Shown here one piece after another: positions 26,695 through 35,621 of a stretch of DNA of 64,000 nucleotides (position 1 is the stretch's first letter; each line of letters opens with the position of its first letter). The notes beneath the pieces were generated by a model. The model did not search any database and was not told the origin of the DNA. It saw nothing but the letters and a program-made list of their open reading frames with translations. The translations under genes and the position numbers were made by a program. The DNA comes from CAZSBB01 sp964605235 (lineage in GTDB: Bacteria > Planctomycetota > Phycisphaerae > Phycisphaerales > Phycisphaeraceae): positions 5,542 to 69,541 of the forward strand of contig CAZSBB010000033.1 in the NCBI GenBank assembly GCA_964605235.1, given 5' to 3'.

Positions 26695-28014
26695 ATGACC
26701 ACCCTTTCCCTTCCCTTCGTCTGCAACCAGTGCGAACAGGCGGCCCACGGCGTCGGCTGTCAGATCAACGGCTCCACCGGCGTCTGCGGCAAGGACCAGG
26801 ATGTGCAGTCCCTCCAGGAAATGCTGCTCTACGGCCTCAAGGGCATGGGCGCCTATGCCCACCACGCCCGCCGGCTGGGCCAGAGCGATGACGAAGTGAG
26901 CGCCTTCATCGAGGAAGCCCTGTTCGCCACCATGACCAATGTGAATTTCGATGTGGACGCCATGCTCGAACTGGTGCTCCGCTGCGGCGCCATGAACCTG
27001 CGCGTGATGCAGATGCTCGACGCCGGCCACATCGACATGTTCGGCCAGCCCGAGCCGCGCGAAGTGCAGGAAGGCACCCAGGCGGGCCCGGGCATCCTCA
27101 TCACCGGCCATGACCTGGTGGACCTGTGGAACCTGCTCAAACAGGTCGAAGGCACCGACATCAAGGTCTACACCCACGGCGAAATGCTGCCGGCCCACAT
27201 GTACCCCAAGCTGGCGAATCATCCCAACCTGGCGGGGCACTTCGGCGGAGCGTGGCAGAAGCAGAAGAGCGAGTTCGACCAGTTCCCCGGGCCGGTGATC
27301 GCCACCACCAACTGCATCCTCATTCCCAAGGAGAGCTACCGCGGCCGGGTCTTCCACACCCGCGCTACCGCAGTGCCCGGCGGCACGCGCATTCTGGATG
27401 ACGATTTCTCGGCTGCCATCGCCAAAGCGCGCCAGTGCGCCCCGTGCCCGCAGAAGCTGACGAAGAAGTCCATGGTCGGCTTCCACCGCAGCGTGATTCT
27501 GAGCAAAGCCGGCGACATCGTGGCGGCAGTGAAGGCGGGCCAGATCAGCCGTTTCTTCCTGATCGGCGGCTGCGATGGCGCGGAACCGGGCCGCAATTAC
27601 TTCAGCGATTACGCCCAGGCGACGCCCCAGGATTCGTTCATCCTCACCCTCGGCTGCGGCAAGTATCGCATCCGCGATCACGACTATGGCACGCATCTGG
27701 GGCTGCCGCGCCTGCTGGACATGGGTCAGTGCAATGATGCGTACGGAGCGATCGTGGTCGCCTCGGCGCTGGCTGAGGCGTTCAACTGCTCGGTCAATGA
27801 GCTGCCGCTGACGCTGGTGATTTCGTGGTTCGAGCAGAAGGCGGTGGCGGTGCTGCTGACGCTGCTGCATCTGGGGGTCAAAGGCATCACGCTGGGCCCG
27901 AACCCGCCGGCGTTCGTGTCGCCCAATGTGTTCAAGCTGCTGCAGGAGAAATTCGACCTGAAGTTGATCGGCCAGGACGCCAAAGCCGACCTGGCGACGG
28001 TCATGGGATCGTGA
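26695..28014 (+). CDS. hcp: Hybrid cluster protein (hydroxylamine reductase)
   Basis: A 439-residue cytoplasmic Fe-S protein that acts on NO or hydroxylamine. The N-terminal cubane cysteines are Cys10, 13, 22 and 31. The hybrid-cluster ligands can all be found: His139 ('ITGHDL'), Glu163 ('THGEML'), Cys207, Cys293 ('GGCDGA', the persulfide position), Cys321 ('LGCGKYR'), Cys346 ('MGQCND') and Glu380 ('FEQKAV'). At about 440 residues it lacks roughly 100 residues of the 530-550-residue class I/II proteins, so it fits the short class III. Regulation by the divergent Crp/Fnr protein is likely. No hcr reductase gene is adjacent. Confidence 0.94.
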   Translation: MTTLSLPFVCNQCEQAAHGVGCQINGSTGVCGKDQDVQSLQEMLLYGLKGMGAYAHHARRLGQSDDEVSAFIEEALFATMTNVNFDVDAMLELVLRCGAMNLRVMQMLDAGHIDMFGQPEPREVQEGTQAGPGILITGHDLVDLWNLLKQVEGTDIKVYTHGEMLPAHMYPKLANHPNLAGHFGGAWQKQKSEFDQFPGPVIATTNCILIPKESYRGRVFHTRATAVPGGTRILDDDFSAAIAKARQCAPCPQKLTKKSMVGFHRSVILSKAGDIVAAVKAGQISRFFLIGGCDGAEPGRNYFSDYAQATPQDSFILTLGCGKYRIRDHDYGTHLGLPRLLDMGQCNDAYGAIVVASALAEAFNCSVNELPLTLVISWFEQKAVAVLLTLLHLGVKGITLGPNPPAFVSPNVFKLLQEKFDLKLIGQDAKADLATVMGS

Positions 28015-28173
28015 AGCCCGCCTGATCAGCAAAGGGCGGCGCGGAGATCGCACGCGGCGGTCGGGTTGAAATGGTGCCCGCACCGCCGCGGCGTTTCCGC
28101 CCGCCCTTTGGCATGCGCGGCCGAATGAGTTGGGCAAGTTCACCGCCAGAAGATGCAGAAATTGCCGAGTCGA

Positions 28174-29109
28174 TTACTGCACCAGGCCCTTGGTCAGCCG
28201 CATGAAGGCGGTTTCCAGGTTGACGCGTTCCTCTTCCAGGCGGGTGAGGCCGAAGCCCTGCGCTACGAGTTGTTGCGCCAGGGCGCTGACGCTCCCGCCG
28301 TGGGGATCGAGGCTGACTTTGAGGTGTTCGCCGTCGGGTTCCACGCCCAGCACGCCGGGCAATTGCGCCAGCAGTTGGGCGGCCTGCTCGGAGCGCTGGG
28401 CGACGCCGACGTGGACGATCAGACCCAGGCGGGCGCGCTGCAGGATTTCCGCCACGGTGCCGACGAATTTGAGTTGGCCCTGCTCGATGATGCCGACTTT
28501 GTTGCACAGGTCCGCCAGCTCCAGCAGGATGTGGGAGCTGATGAGGATGGTCTTGCCCATGCGATGCAGTTCTTTGAGCAGCTCGCGCATCTCGATGCGG
28601 GCGCGGGGGTCGAGTCCTGACGCCGGCTCATCCAGCAGCAGCACTTTGGGATCGTGCAGCAACACGCGGGCGACGGAGAGGCGCTGCTGCATGCCGCGCG
28701 AGAGGGAGTTGACCTCGGCGTCGATTTTGTGGCTCAGGTCGGTCAGGCCCAGCACATCGTCAATGATCTGTTGTCGTTTGGGGCCGTGGATGTCATAGGC
28801 GGCGGCGAAGAACTCGAGATATTCCTTGACCACCATGTCCTGGTAGGAGCCGAAGTAGTCGGGAACATAGCCGATGAGCGAGCGGACCTGGCGCGCGTTG
28901 ATGGGGCCGACGGACAGGCCGGCGATGCGGGCTTCGCCGGAGCTGGGGCGCAGCAGGGTGGCGAGGATTTTGATGGTGGTGGTTTTGCCCGCGCCATTGG
29001 GCCCGATGAAGCCGAAGCAATCGCCCGTGTCGATTTCCAGGTTCAGGCGGTCCAGCGCCACCAGTTCGCCATAGCGTTTGGTCAGGTTGATGGTTTGGAT
29101 CATCGCCAT
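28174..29109 (-). CDS. ABC transporter ATP-binding protein (ABC-2 type)
   Basis: A 311-residue ATPase. Walker A 'GPNGAGKTTT' (about 37-46), a Q-loop region, signature 'LSRGMQQRL', Walker B 'VLLLDEPASG' and the H-switch 'ISSHILLEL' are all intact. A C-terminal extension of about 90 residues is typical of ABC-2/DrrA/NatA-type ATPases. ATG 29109 is chosen; the upstream frame to 29229 runs into the neighbouring gene. It starts 5 bases after the stop of the large membrane protein gene and should be co-transcribed with it. No ABC-2 permease gene is present in the window. Confidence 0.9.
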   Translation of the reverse strand: MAMIQTINLTKRYGELVALDRLNLEIDTGDCFGFIGPNGAGKTTTIKILATLLRPSSGEARIAGLSVGPINARQVRSLIGYVPDYFGSYQDMVVKEYLEFFAAAYDIHGPKRQQIIDDVLGLTDLSHKIDAEVNSLSRGMQQRLSVARVLLHDPKVLLLDEPASGLDPRARIEMRELLKELHRMGKTILISSHILLELADLCNKVGIIEQGQLKFVGTVAEILQRARLGLIVHVGVAQRSEQAAQLLAQLPGVLGVEPDGEHLKVSLDPHGGSVSALAQQLVAQGFGLTRLEEERVNLETAFMRLTKGLVQ

Positions 29110-29113
29110 GCGG

Positions 29114-31570
29114 TCAATTTCCCCCCGTCTGCGGTGCGGCTTCGGCTGGGCTAACGGGCAGCGCCAGGCGCGGCACGGGCGCGATCCATCGTACAACCGT
29201 CCAGCCCTGGCTGGGCACCGTGCGCCCACTCACCTGCAACGGCGCCGGCAACGGCGCGTCGGCCAGCCAGCCCATCACGATCACGCAGCGCTGTTGCAAG
29301 AGCCGCCCGAGATTGAGCTGGCGCCCGAGGCTGCGCATGTAGTGCGTGGCGCCGTCGCCCCACATGGACATTTCCTTCCAATACATCGGCGGCGGCAGCG
29401 TGCCATAGAAGGTGAGCAGTTCCACGCTGGTGCGCACTTCCTCGCGCCCGGAGCGCGGCCGCATCGGTTCATCGGGCAGTTGCTGCTGTTGCTGGGCTTT
29501 GGCGGAACGATTGAGCGGCTCGTTGCCCATGAGCTTCCACAGGTAGCCGTCCCATTTGTCGGGAGCGGCTTCCCGGACCAGCGGCATCACCCCGCCCGCC
29601 TGCGCGCTTTGCCGACTGATGAGCAGGGGTTGCTGCGCGGGCCAGTCGCTGCGCTGCCGCCAGACCCAGGGCTCCGCGCCATCGCCGGGACAGAACACCA
29701 CCAGCACATCGCGCAGCGTGCCGGGCAGGGCGTGTCGCAGCGACGCGCGGGGCCAGCCCGTTTCATCCACCTGCAGCGCGCCCTGCGGCCCCGTCCAACC
29801 CGCCAGCGCCGGCTGCTGGGCGTCCAGCGTGCGCCCCAGCCAGTCCAGTTCCAGCTCGCGCACCGTCGAGCGGAACGGCGGCTCGATGTCGTCCGGGCCG
29901 GCGACATCCACGACGTACCGCTGCGGATCGAGATAGCCGCCCTCGCTGGCGGCAGCGGCGAATCCCGGCGCCGTCAGCGCGTTGGGCGGTTGCTCAGCCC
30001 CGCTGGGCAATTGCAAACGCACCGGCCCATGCCGCACCATCAGCAACGCCAGCCAACTGTGCGTGCGCATGCGTCCGCTGGCGGCATCGAAATCCACCAC
30101 GCTGAAATGCTCGAGCCGATTCTCCTGCGGACGCAGCAAGGCGGCGCCGCCCCAGGTCACCATGCTGAAACACAGCACCAGCGCGGTGAACACCACCCAG
30201 GACCAATGCCCGCGCTGCCGGGCCTTGAGCGTCCAGAACGCGCCTGGGCCCGCCACCAGCCAGTACACGCCCAGAGTCATGAGCGTGAGCACCAGCAGCG
30301 CGCTGACCGTGCCGCGCATGGAGATGGATTCCGCAATGAAGCCGCCCAATTCCAGCGGTTCACGCATGTTCAGCGGCTGCAGCTTGCCGTCCTTCTGGCG
30401 TCGCTCCACCTCATGCGGCGGAAGCGCCGGGCTGCGCCAACCCAGCAGGGCGTGCCAGAACTGCCGACCGTTGGGCAGCTTCATGCGCTGGAGCCGACGG
30501 TCGGACAGGTCCACGCCCACCAGCGTCACCCGGCCCAGCCCCACCTGATGGCTGACCGCCAGCGGGGCGCCGTGTTCGTCGGCGCTGTCACGCAGCAGCA
30601 CGGAGACGCGTGCGCCTTCCTCATTGTCGCGCGGCCGAAGCCGCAGGTAGTCGATGTGGTCGAAGGTGCTGCCAATGGCCGCCCCCAACACCACCGGGGG
30701 AAAAGCATTGGTGACAGGTTCCAGGTCCACCGCGGGCAGCAGATCGCGCAGCGGCGAGAGGGTCCACGATTGCCCCACGCTGGGCAGACTGATGACCAGG
30801 TGCCCGCCGCGCTCGATCCAAGCGCGCAGCGCTTTGAGCGCGCGGGGCGCGGCTTTGGGGTCCGCCGGGTCGCCGCCGTCGGGCGCCCAGATCAGCAGTT
30901 CCAACTGCTCGTAGCCATACCAGCGGTCGGGGAGTCGGTCCGGCAGCAGCCCCCGCAGGTAGTGAATCTGTTCCTGCTGGGTGAAGATTTCCTCAAAGGG
31001 TTTGAGCCCCATCTCCGCCCGGCCCAGGATGGCGATCAGCGCGTCGCGCGTGGGCATCAGCTCCGGGATCGGCAGATCAAGGGAACCGAGCAGGCGCCCG
31101 CTGGCGTCGTCAATCGCCAGCACCCGCCAGTTGGTGCGCGGGGTGGTGGACAACGGCGGCACGGCATACAGCCAGTAGCGCTCCCGCCGGGCAGGGTTGG
31201 CGGTGACCACCCGCTGCCACAGCACCACATCGCCGTCGGCGTCACTGGTGATCCATTGCAGCCGAAGCTGGCGCGGGTCGCGCCCGGGCAGGTCCAGCTC
31301 AATCAACACCGGGGTCCAGGAGCCGGGCCGAACGTATCCCCCCCAGCCGATCCCCGCCCGATCGACGTACAGCGTGACTTCGCTCCCCGCTCCGCTTCCT
31401 TCCCCGGAGGTGATCCGCGCTGCAGATGAAGCGGCGCTGGACGACGCGTCGGAAGCGGGCTGGGCGAAGGTCGGCGGCAGCGTCACCGACAGCAACAGGC
31501 ACAGCACGGCCGGGACTACCCGGAAAAGAGGCTGTTCGAAGCTGGATCGCCCGCACCGGCAACGGAACAT
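29114..31570 (-). CDS. Large membrane protein, partner of the ABC ATPase
   Basis: An 818-residue protein with a signal peptide (about 1-36, ending 'LPPTFAQ'). A beta-rich extracytoplasmic region (about 60-200) is followed by a Rossmann-like segment of the glutamine-amidotransferase/DUF4350 type ('LRAWIERGGHLVISLPS', about 250). Two transmembrane helices (about 425-450 'LLVLTLMTLGVYWLVAG' and 460-480 'WVVFTALVLCFSMVTW') precede a second soluble part. This layout resembles the non-permease partner of ABC-2 systems, as in the gliding GldG group. It is not a permease by itself. The gene has no Shine-Dalgarno, but TAAACT lies 7 bases before the ATG. Confidence 0.7.
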   Translation of the reverse strand: MFRCRCGRSSFEQPLFRVVPAVLCLLLSVTLPPTFAQPASDASSSAASSAARITSGEGSGAGSEVTLYVDRAGIGWGGYVRPGSWTPVLIELDLPGRDPRQLRLQWITSDADGDVVLWQRVVTANPARRERYWLYAVPPLSTTPRTNWRVLAIDDASGRLLGSLDLPIPELMPTRDALIAILGRAEMGLKPFEEIFTQQEQIHYLRGLLPDRLPDRWYGYEQLELLIWAPDGGDPADPKAAPRALKALRAWIERGGHLVISLPSVGQSWTLSPLRDLLPAVDLEPVTNAFPPVVLGAAIGSTFDHIDYLRLRPRDNEEGARVSVLLRDSADEHGAPLAVSHQVGLGRVTLVGVDLSDRRLQRMKLPNGRQFWHALLGWRSPALPPHEVERRQKDGKLQPLNMREPLELGGFIAESISMRGTVSALLVLTLMTLGVYWLVAGPGAFWTLKARQRGHWSWVVFTALVLCFSMVTWGGAALLRPQENRLEHFSVVDFDAASGRMRTHSWLALLMVRHGPVRLQLPSGAEQPPNALTAPGFAAAASEGGYLDPQRYVVDVAGPDDIEPPFRSTVRELELDWLGRTLDAQQPALAGWTGPQGALQVDETGWPRASLRHALPGTLRDVLVVFCPGDGAEPWVWRQRSDWPAQQPLLISRQSAQAGGVMPLVREAAPDKWDGYLWKLMGNEPLNRSAKAQQQQQLPDEPMRPRSGREEVRTSVELLTFYGTLPPPMYWKEMSMWGDGATHYMRSLGRQLNLGRLLQQRCVIVMGWLADAPLPAPLQVSGRTVPSQGWTVVRWIAPVPRLALPVSPAEAAPQTGGN

Positions 31571-31577
31571 GGGTCAC

Positions 31578-31583
31578 AGTTTA
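31578..31583 (-). promoter_or_regulatory. Candidate -10 element close to the start codon
   Basis: TAAACT on the minus strand ends 7 bases before ATG 31570, with no ribosome binding site between. This spacing fits leaderless transcription. Confidence 0.35.
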
Positions 31584-31631
31584 GCGTGCGGATTGAGCGC
31601 CGACGACCGATTTAGCCGATATGCCCAAGGC

Positions 31632-31826
31632 ATGCTGACGGAATTGCCGCGCTACGTGTGGTTGGTGTTGCTGGCGTTGTTTTTCATGCTGGCGCAAATG
31701 GTGGTGCGCGTGCTCTACGCCCATTACATGAAACACGTCGCCCTGCACGACGTCATCCGTCAGGCCCGGCTGCGCCGCAATGAATACCTGCGCGACCTGA
31801 TGCGCCGCGAAAGCGACGTGGCGTAA
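31632..31826 (+). CDS. Small single-pass membrane protein
   Basis: A 64-residue protein with one transmembrane helix ('VWLVLLALFFMLAQMVVRVL', about 8-27) and a basic cytoplasmic tail ('QARLRRNEYLRDLMRRES'). It is divergent from the large membrane protein gene, with about 60 bases between them. Function unknown. It is a reasonable gene from its amphipathic pattern and position, but no family is recognised. Confidence 0.55.
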   Translation: MLTELPRYVWLVLLALFFMLAQMVVRVLYAHYMKHVALHDVIRQARLRRNEYLRDLMRRESDVA

Positions 31827-31877
31827 GGCCAACCCATCAAGTCGTGCTGCCACGTCGACGCTGGCCCGCCCAGTTAA

Positions 31878-31898
31878 CCCCGGGTCACTGACCCGGGG
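31878..31898. repeat. Short palindrome (family B)
   Basis: CCCCGGGTCA-C-TGACCCGGGG, a perfect 10-bp hairpin flanked by TAA and CTA. It lies between convergent stops (31826 and 31950) and shares its core with 25691-25713. Confidence 0.8.
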
Positions 31899-31949
31899 CT
31901 ATGTGAACCAACACCCGCGCGACTTCGCGGGGCGCACATCACCCCGTCC

Positions 31950-32888
31950 TCACGCATAGCGCTCAAGCGCCTCGGGCAGATGGTTTTGCGCTGCCCGGCG
32001 CATCCCATCGCGCAGGTCATCCGGGCAGGATTCGTAGGGCGGCAGCAGGCGACGTGCGCCCCGGGCGCCGCCGAGTTCCGCCATGGTTTTGTCGATGGCG
32101 CCGGCGAGGATGCCGCGTTGGCGGATGGGGACCACGCCTTCCTGGTAGAAGCGCTGCACGCGCTGGTTGATTGCCTCGGCTTCGGTCCACTTCCCGTCGC
32201 GCATCAATTGCCACCAGTGTTTGGTGAACTTGAGGCTGAGGCCCGACAGCGCCGAGTACGCGCCGCTGGCGCCGCGCTTCATGCCTTCGAACAAGTTGGG
32301 TTCACCGATGAAATGGCTGTGCCGGGCGGTGGGCGACGGCACATCCAGCAGGTCGGGGTGTTCCATGGATGCCTTGGTGCCAATCACGCACGGCGCGACG
32401 GCACACAGCTTGCGGTACAGCTCGGCGGTCAGGTCGATGCGGCCCCACGGCGGGGCGTACACCACGATGCCCACGTCGCCGGCGACTTCCTGCACCGCGG
32501 CAAAGAACCGCAGGAAGCCGGTCTCATTCAACGGCGTCCAGTATGGCGGCGACAGATGCACCGTCTGCACGCCCAGGTCGCGCGCCAGGGCGATGCGCTG
32601 GAGCGCGCCAGCCTGATTGGTCCAGGTGCAGCCCAGACCCAGCGGCAGCTTGGGGTCCAACGCCCGGCAGCGCTGGACAAAACGCTCCGCCAACGGGCGA
32701 TAGCGTTCGAACTCCAGCGCATAGAACTCGCTGGCGGTGTCCAGGCTGTAGTAGCCGTGGGGCCGGGCGGCGACGGTGCGCTCCAGATTCGCCTCCACCG
32801 CACGCTCGTCGAGCGAGCCATCCTCATGCCAGTACAACAGCAACACCGACCAGATGCCATGCACCTCCGCAGGGGCAATCCGCGCCAT
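31950..32888 (-). CDS. DapA/NanA-family aldolase-like protein
   Basis: A 312-residue (beta/alpha)8 protein of the dihydrodipicolinate synthase/N-acetylneuraminate lyase family. 'CVIGTKAS' carries the Schiff-base Lys (about 163), and 'VVYAPPWG' the Tyr of the YxxP region (about 140). It should add or remove pyruvate from an aldehyde or keto acid. Several family members act on sugar acids, which would fit the enolase-type dehydratase of this window. ATG 32888 is chosen because AAGGA lies 8 bases before it; GTG 32906 is an alternative. The product is unproven. Confidence 0.8.
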   Translation of the reverse strand: MARIAPAEVHGIWSVLLLYWHEDGSLDERAVEANLERTVAARPHGYYSLDTASEFYALEFERYRPLAERFVQRCRALDPKLPLGLGCTWTNQAGALQRIALARDLGVQTVHLSPPYWTPLNETGFLRFFAAVQEVAGDVGIVVYAPPWGRIDLTAELYRKLCAVAPCVIGTKASMEHPDLLDVPSPTARHSHFIGEPNLFEGMKRGASGAYSALSGLSLKFTKHWWQLMRDGKWTEAEAINQRVQRFYQEGVVPIRQRGILAGAIDKTMAELGGARGARRLLPPYESCPDDLRDGMRRAAQNHLPEALERYA

Positions 32889-33037
32889 GCCCAGTTTCCT
32901 TTCCACAGGATCAATAATTCACGCTGGCTTCGCCATGCCAAACTGTGCGACAGCATAATGATGTGCAGCCAGCGCGTTGAAAAATGGTGAAGATGGGGTG
33001 GTCACTGCTCGATGCACCCGGCCGCGAAGGAACCGTC

Positions 33038-34420
33038 ATGATTGGCAACCTGGTCGGCGAAGAATTGCAGGAACTGATCCGCGCCCAGCAGTGGGACGTC
33101 TTGCGCAATACGCTGGCGGGCTTGCCGCCGGCGGATATTGCGGAACTGCTGATCGACCTGCCGGTGGCGGAGGAAGGCATCATCTTCCGGGTGCTGCCGC
33201 GCGACCTGGCGGCCGAGGCGTTCAGCTATCTGCCCACACAGCATCAGCAGGAACTGCTCGAAGCCCTCACCGGCGAGCAGACCCGCCATCTGCTTGAAGG
33301 CATGACTCCTGACGACCGCGCCCAACTGCTCGAGGAACTGCCCGGCGAAGTGACGCGCCAACTGCTGGACTTCCTTTCCCCCGAACAACTCCGCAGCACG
33401 CAGGCGCTGCTCAATTATCCCGCCGAGAGTGCGGGGCGCTTCATGACGCCAGCGTATGTCGCGCTGCGCCGGGACATGACGGTGGCGCAGGCGCTCGAGC
33501 GGATTCGTCAGTCGCCGCGCGCCACGGAAACGCTCAACGTGGTGTACGTGCTCGACGAGCAGGGCCGGCTGCTGCGCGACCTGCGACTGGGGACGCTGGT
33601 GCGGGCGCTGCCGGAGACGCCCATCGAGCAATTGCAGGATCGGCCGGTGGTCTGCGTGCCCGCGACGGCGGAGCGGGATGAGGTGATCAGCCTGTTTCGC
33701 CGGTATGACCGCATCGCGCTCCCGGTGGTCAACGATCGGCAGCAGATGCTGGGCATCATCACCGTGGACGATGTGATGGCGGTCGCCGAGGCGGAAGCGA
33801 CCGAGGACATGCACAAGCTCGGCGGCACCGAAGCATTGGAAATGCCCTACGCCGACGTGGGCTTCTTCACCATGCTGCGCAAACGCGGCGGGTGGCTGTC
33901 GGTGCTGTTCCTAGGCGAAATGCTCACCGCCAGCGCGATGGCGCATTTTGAAGGGGAACTGGCGGCCGCGGTGGTGCTGGCGCTCTTCATTCCCCTGATC
34001 ATCAGCAGCGGCGGCAACAGCGGATCGCAGGCGGCGACGCTCATCATCCGCGCCCTGGCGCTGCGCGAGCTGACCCTGCGCGACTGGTGGCGCGTGGCGT
34101 ACCGCGAACTGGGCAGCGGCGTCGCGCTGGGCTGCTGGCTGGGCGCGCTGGGCTTTTCCCGCGTGGTGCTCTGGCAGCATCTGGGCTGGGTCGACTATGG
34201 CCCGCATTACCTGCTGGTGGGTACCACTGTCTGGCTGAGCCTGATCGGCGTGGTGTGCTTCGGCGCCCTGACTGGCAGTCTGCTGCCGTTCGCCCTGCGC
34301 GCGGTGGGCTTTGACCCGGCGACCTGTTCCGCGCCCTTCGTGGCGACGCTGGTGGATGTCACCGGGCTGGTGATCTACTTCTCCACCGCGTGGGCGGTGC
34401 TGCACGGCACGCTGTTGTGA
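33038..34420 (+). CDS. mgtE: Magnesium transporter MgtE
   Basis: A 460-residue Mg2+ channel/transporter. An N-terminal helical superhelix (about 1-125, repeated 'ALTGEQTRHLLEGMTPDDRA'-like units) is followed by two CBS domains (about 130-245). The C-terminal membrane domain holds 'SGGNSGSQAATL' and 'FVATLVDVTGL', which are conserved pore elements. The start at ATG 33038 has AAGGA 6 bases upstream; the frame is open further up. I saw no M-box leader. Confidence 0.92.
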   Translation: MIGNLVGEELQELIRAQQWDVLRNTLAGLPPADIAELLIDLPVAEEGIIFRVLPRDLAAEAFSYLPTQHQQELLEALTGEQTRHLLEGMTPDDRAQLLEELPGEVTRQLLDFLSPEQLRSTQALLNYPAESAGRFMTPAYVALRRDMTVAQALERIRQSPRATETLNVVYVLDEQGRLLRDLRLGTLVRALPETPIEQLQDRPVVCVPATAERDEVISLFRRYDRIALPVVNDRQQMLGIITVDDVMAVAEAEATEDMHKLGGTEALEMPYADVGFFTMLRKRGGWLSVLFLGEMLTASAMAHFEGELAAAVVLALFIPLIISSGGNSGSQAATLIIRALALRELTLRDWWRVAYRELGSGVALGCWLGALGFSRVVLWQHLGWVDYGPHYLLVGTTVWLSLIGVVCFGALTGSLLPFALRAVGFDPATCSAPFVATLVDVTGLVIYFSTAWAVLHGTLL

Positions 34421-34433
34421 TCAGCAGGAAAAC

Positions 34434-34540
34434 ATTCACCACAGAGACACAGAGAGCACCGAGATAAGCATCCAGAGCAGCAAATCAGCAACGACTTAGC
34501 AGTCTTGCTCTGTGTCCTCTGTGCCTCGGTGGTGAAAAAT
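34434..34540. repeat. Imperfect inverted repeat (family D)
   Basis: The left arm (34434-34463, 'CACAGAGACACAGAG' core) and right arm (34508-34540) pair as imperfect reverse complements over about 30 bases. It fills the space between the convergent stops of mgtE (34420) and phoH (34542) and should form a bidirectional terminator. Confidence 0.85.
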
Positions 34541-34541
34541 G

Positions 34542-35600
34542 CTATTCCGTGGGCTGAACTGGGTTGCCGTTGTTCTGCCCGTACGCCTTGACGATCCGCT
34601 GCACCAGATGATGGCGCACGATGTCGGTGTCCTGCAGCGTGACAAACGAAATGCCCGGCGTGCGGCGGAGGCGATGCACGGCATCAATCAAGCCCGACTG
34701 CGTGGGGTCTTCCAGGTCGGTCTGCGAGGTGTCGCCGGTGACGACCATCTTGCTGCCGTGGCCCAGGCGGGTCAGGAACATGAGCATCTGTGAACGGGTG
34801 GCGTTCTGGGCTTCATCCAGAATGATCATGGCGTCGTTGAGTGTTCGGCCGCGCATGAACGCCAGGGGGATAATCTCAATCACGTCGGCCGCCATGAAGC
34901 GCTCGACCTGATCGAACTCCATCATGTCGTGCAGTGAATCCAGCAGCGGGCGCAGGTAGGGATTGACCTTTTCCTGCAGCGTGCCGGGGAGGAAGCCCAG
35001 GCGTTCGCCCGCTTCCACAGCCGGACGCACCAGCACGATCTTGCGCACTGCGCTTTGCTTGAGCAATGCCACCGCCGCCGCCACCGCGAGGTACGTTTTA
35101 CCCGTGCCAGCTGGCCCGCAGCAGAAGGTCAGATCATGCTGGCCGATGGCGCGGAGGTAGTCGGTCTGCCCGGCAGTCATGGCGCGAACGCGCCGGCCGC
35201 GCAGGTAGACGTCCAGCCCTGCCTGGATGTGATCTTCATTGAGCGCGTCGTCGCCGTGGCTGTCCTCGCCCAGCGTGACGGGGCGACTGCCGGAGCCGAC
35301 GTCGGCAATCAGCTCGATCACCTGCTGCCGGGTCAGCGGGCGCCCGCGCCGCGCCGCGGCGGCGAGTTGGGCGAGAATGTCCGCCGCCTGGCGCACGGCT
35401 TCATCGGAGCCGGTTAAGCGCAGCAGATCCTGCCGCGAGGTGAGGCCCACGCCCAGGGCTTCGCGGAGGATTTTGAGATTGCGTTCACCCGGGCCGGTCA
35501 TGCCGACGCGCTGCTCGCCATGGGGCAGGTTGACGAGGCGTTCGACGCCGGCGGCCGGGGACGCAGGCAAAAAAGTTGGCGGGGTTTCCGTGTTGCCCAT
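34542..35600 (-). CDS. phoH: PhoH-family ATPase
   Basis: A 352-residue P-loop protein. Residues about 30-90 form a KH-like RNA-binding part. Walker A is 'GPAGTGKT' (162-169) and Walker B 'MIILDEAQN' (about 248). The family is linked to RNA metabolism and phosphate starvation, often next to ybeY, which is not seen here. The start at ATG 35600 has no Shine-Dalgarno but a TACAAT hexamer 9 bases upstream; the longer frame to 36278 covers the divergent lipoprotein gene and is not real. Confidence 0.9.
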   Translation of the reverse strand: MGNTETPPTFLPASPAAGVERLVNLPHGEQRVGMTGPGERNLKILREALGVGLTSRQDLLRLTGSDEAVRQAADILAQLAAAARRGRPLTRQQVIELIADVGSGSRPVTLGEDSHGDDALNEDHIQAGLDVYLRGRRVRAMTAGQTDYLRAIGQHDLTFCCGPAGTGKTYLAVAAAVALLKQSAVRKIVLVRPAVEAGERLGFLPGTLQEKVNPYLRPLLDSLHDMMEFDQVERFMAADVIEIIPLAFMRGRTLNDAMIILDEAQNATRSQMLMFLTRLGHGSKMVVTGDTSQTDLEDPTQSGLIDAVHRLRRTPGISFVTLQDTDIVRHHLVQRIVKAYGQNNGNPVQPTE

Positions 35601-35609
35601 GGTGTGGGT

Positions 35610-35615
35610 ATTGTA
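35610..35615 (-). promoter_or_regulatory. Candidate -10 element of phoH
   Basis: TACAAT on the minus strand ends 9 bases before ATG 35600, and no ribosome binding site is seen. Confidence 0.4.
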
Positions 35616-35621
35616 GCGGTC

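Noticed and set aside
29078..31429. 783-residue plus-strand frame
   Set aside because: It lies opposite the ABC partner gene, is rich in His/Gln/Arg/Pro as antisense frames are, and has no domain.
32907..33037. Magnesium riboswitch before mgtE
   Set aside because: The leader is short and shows no M-box-like conserved core.
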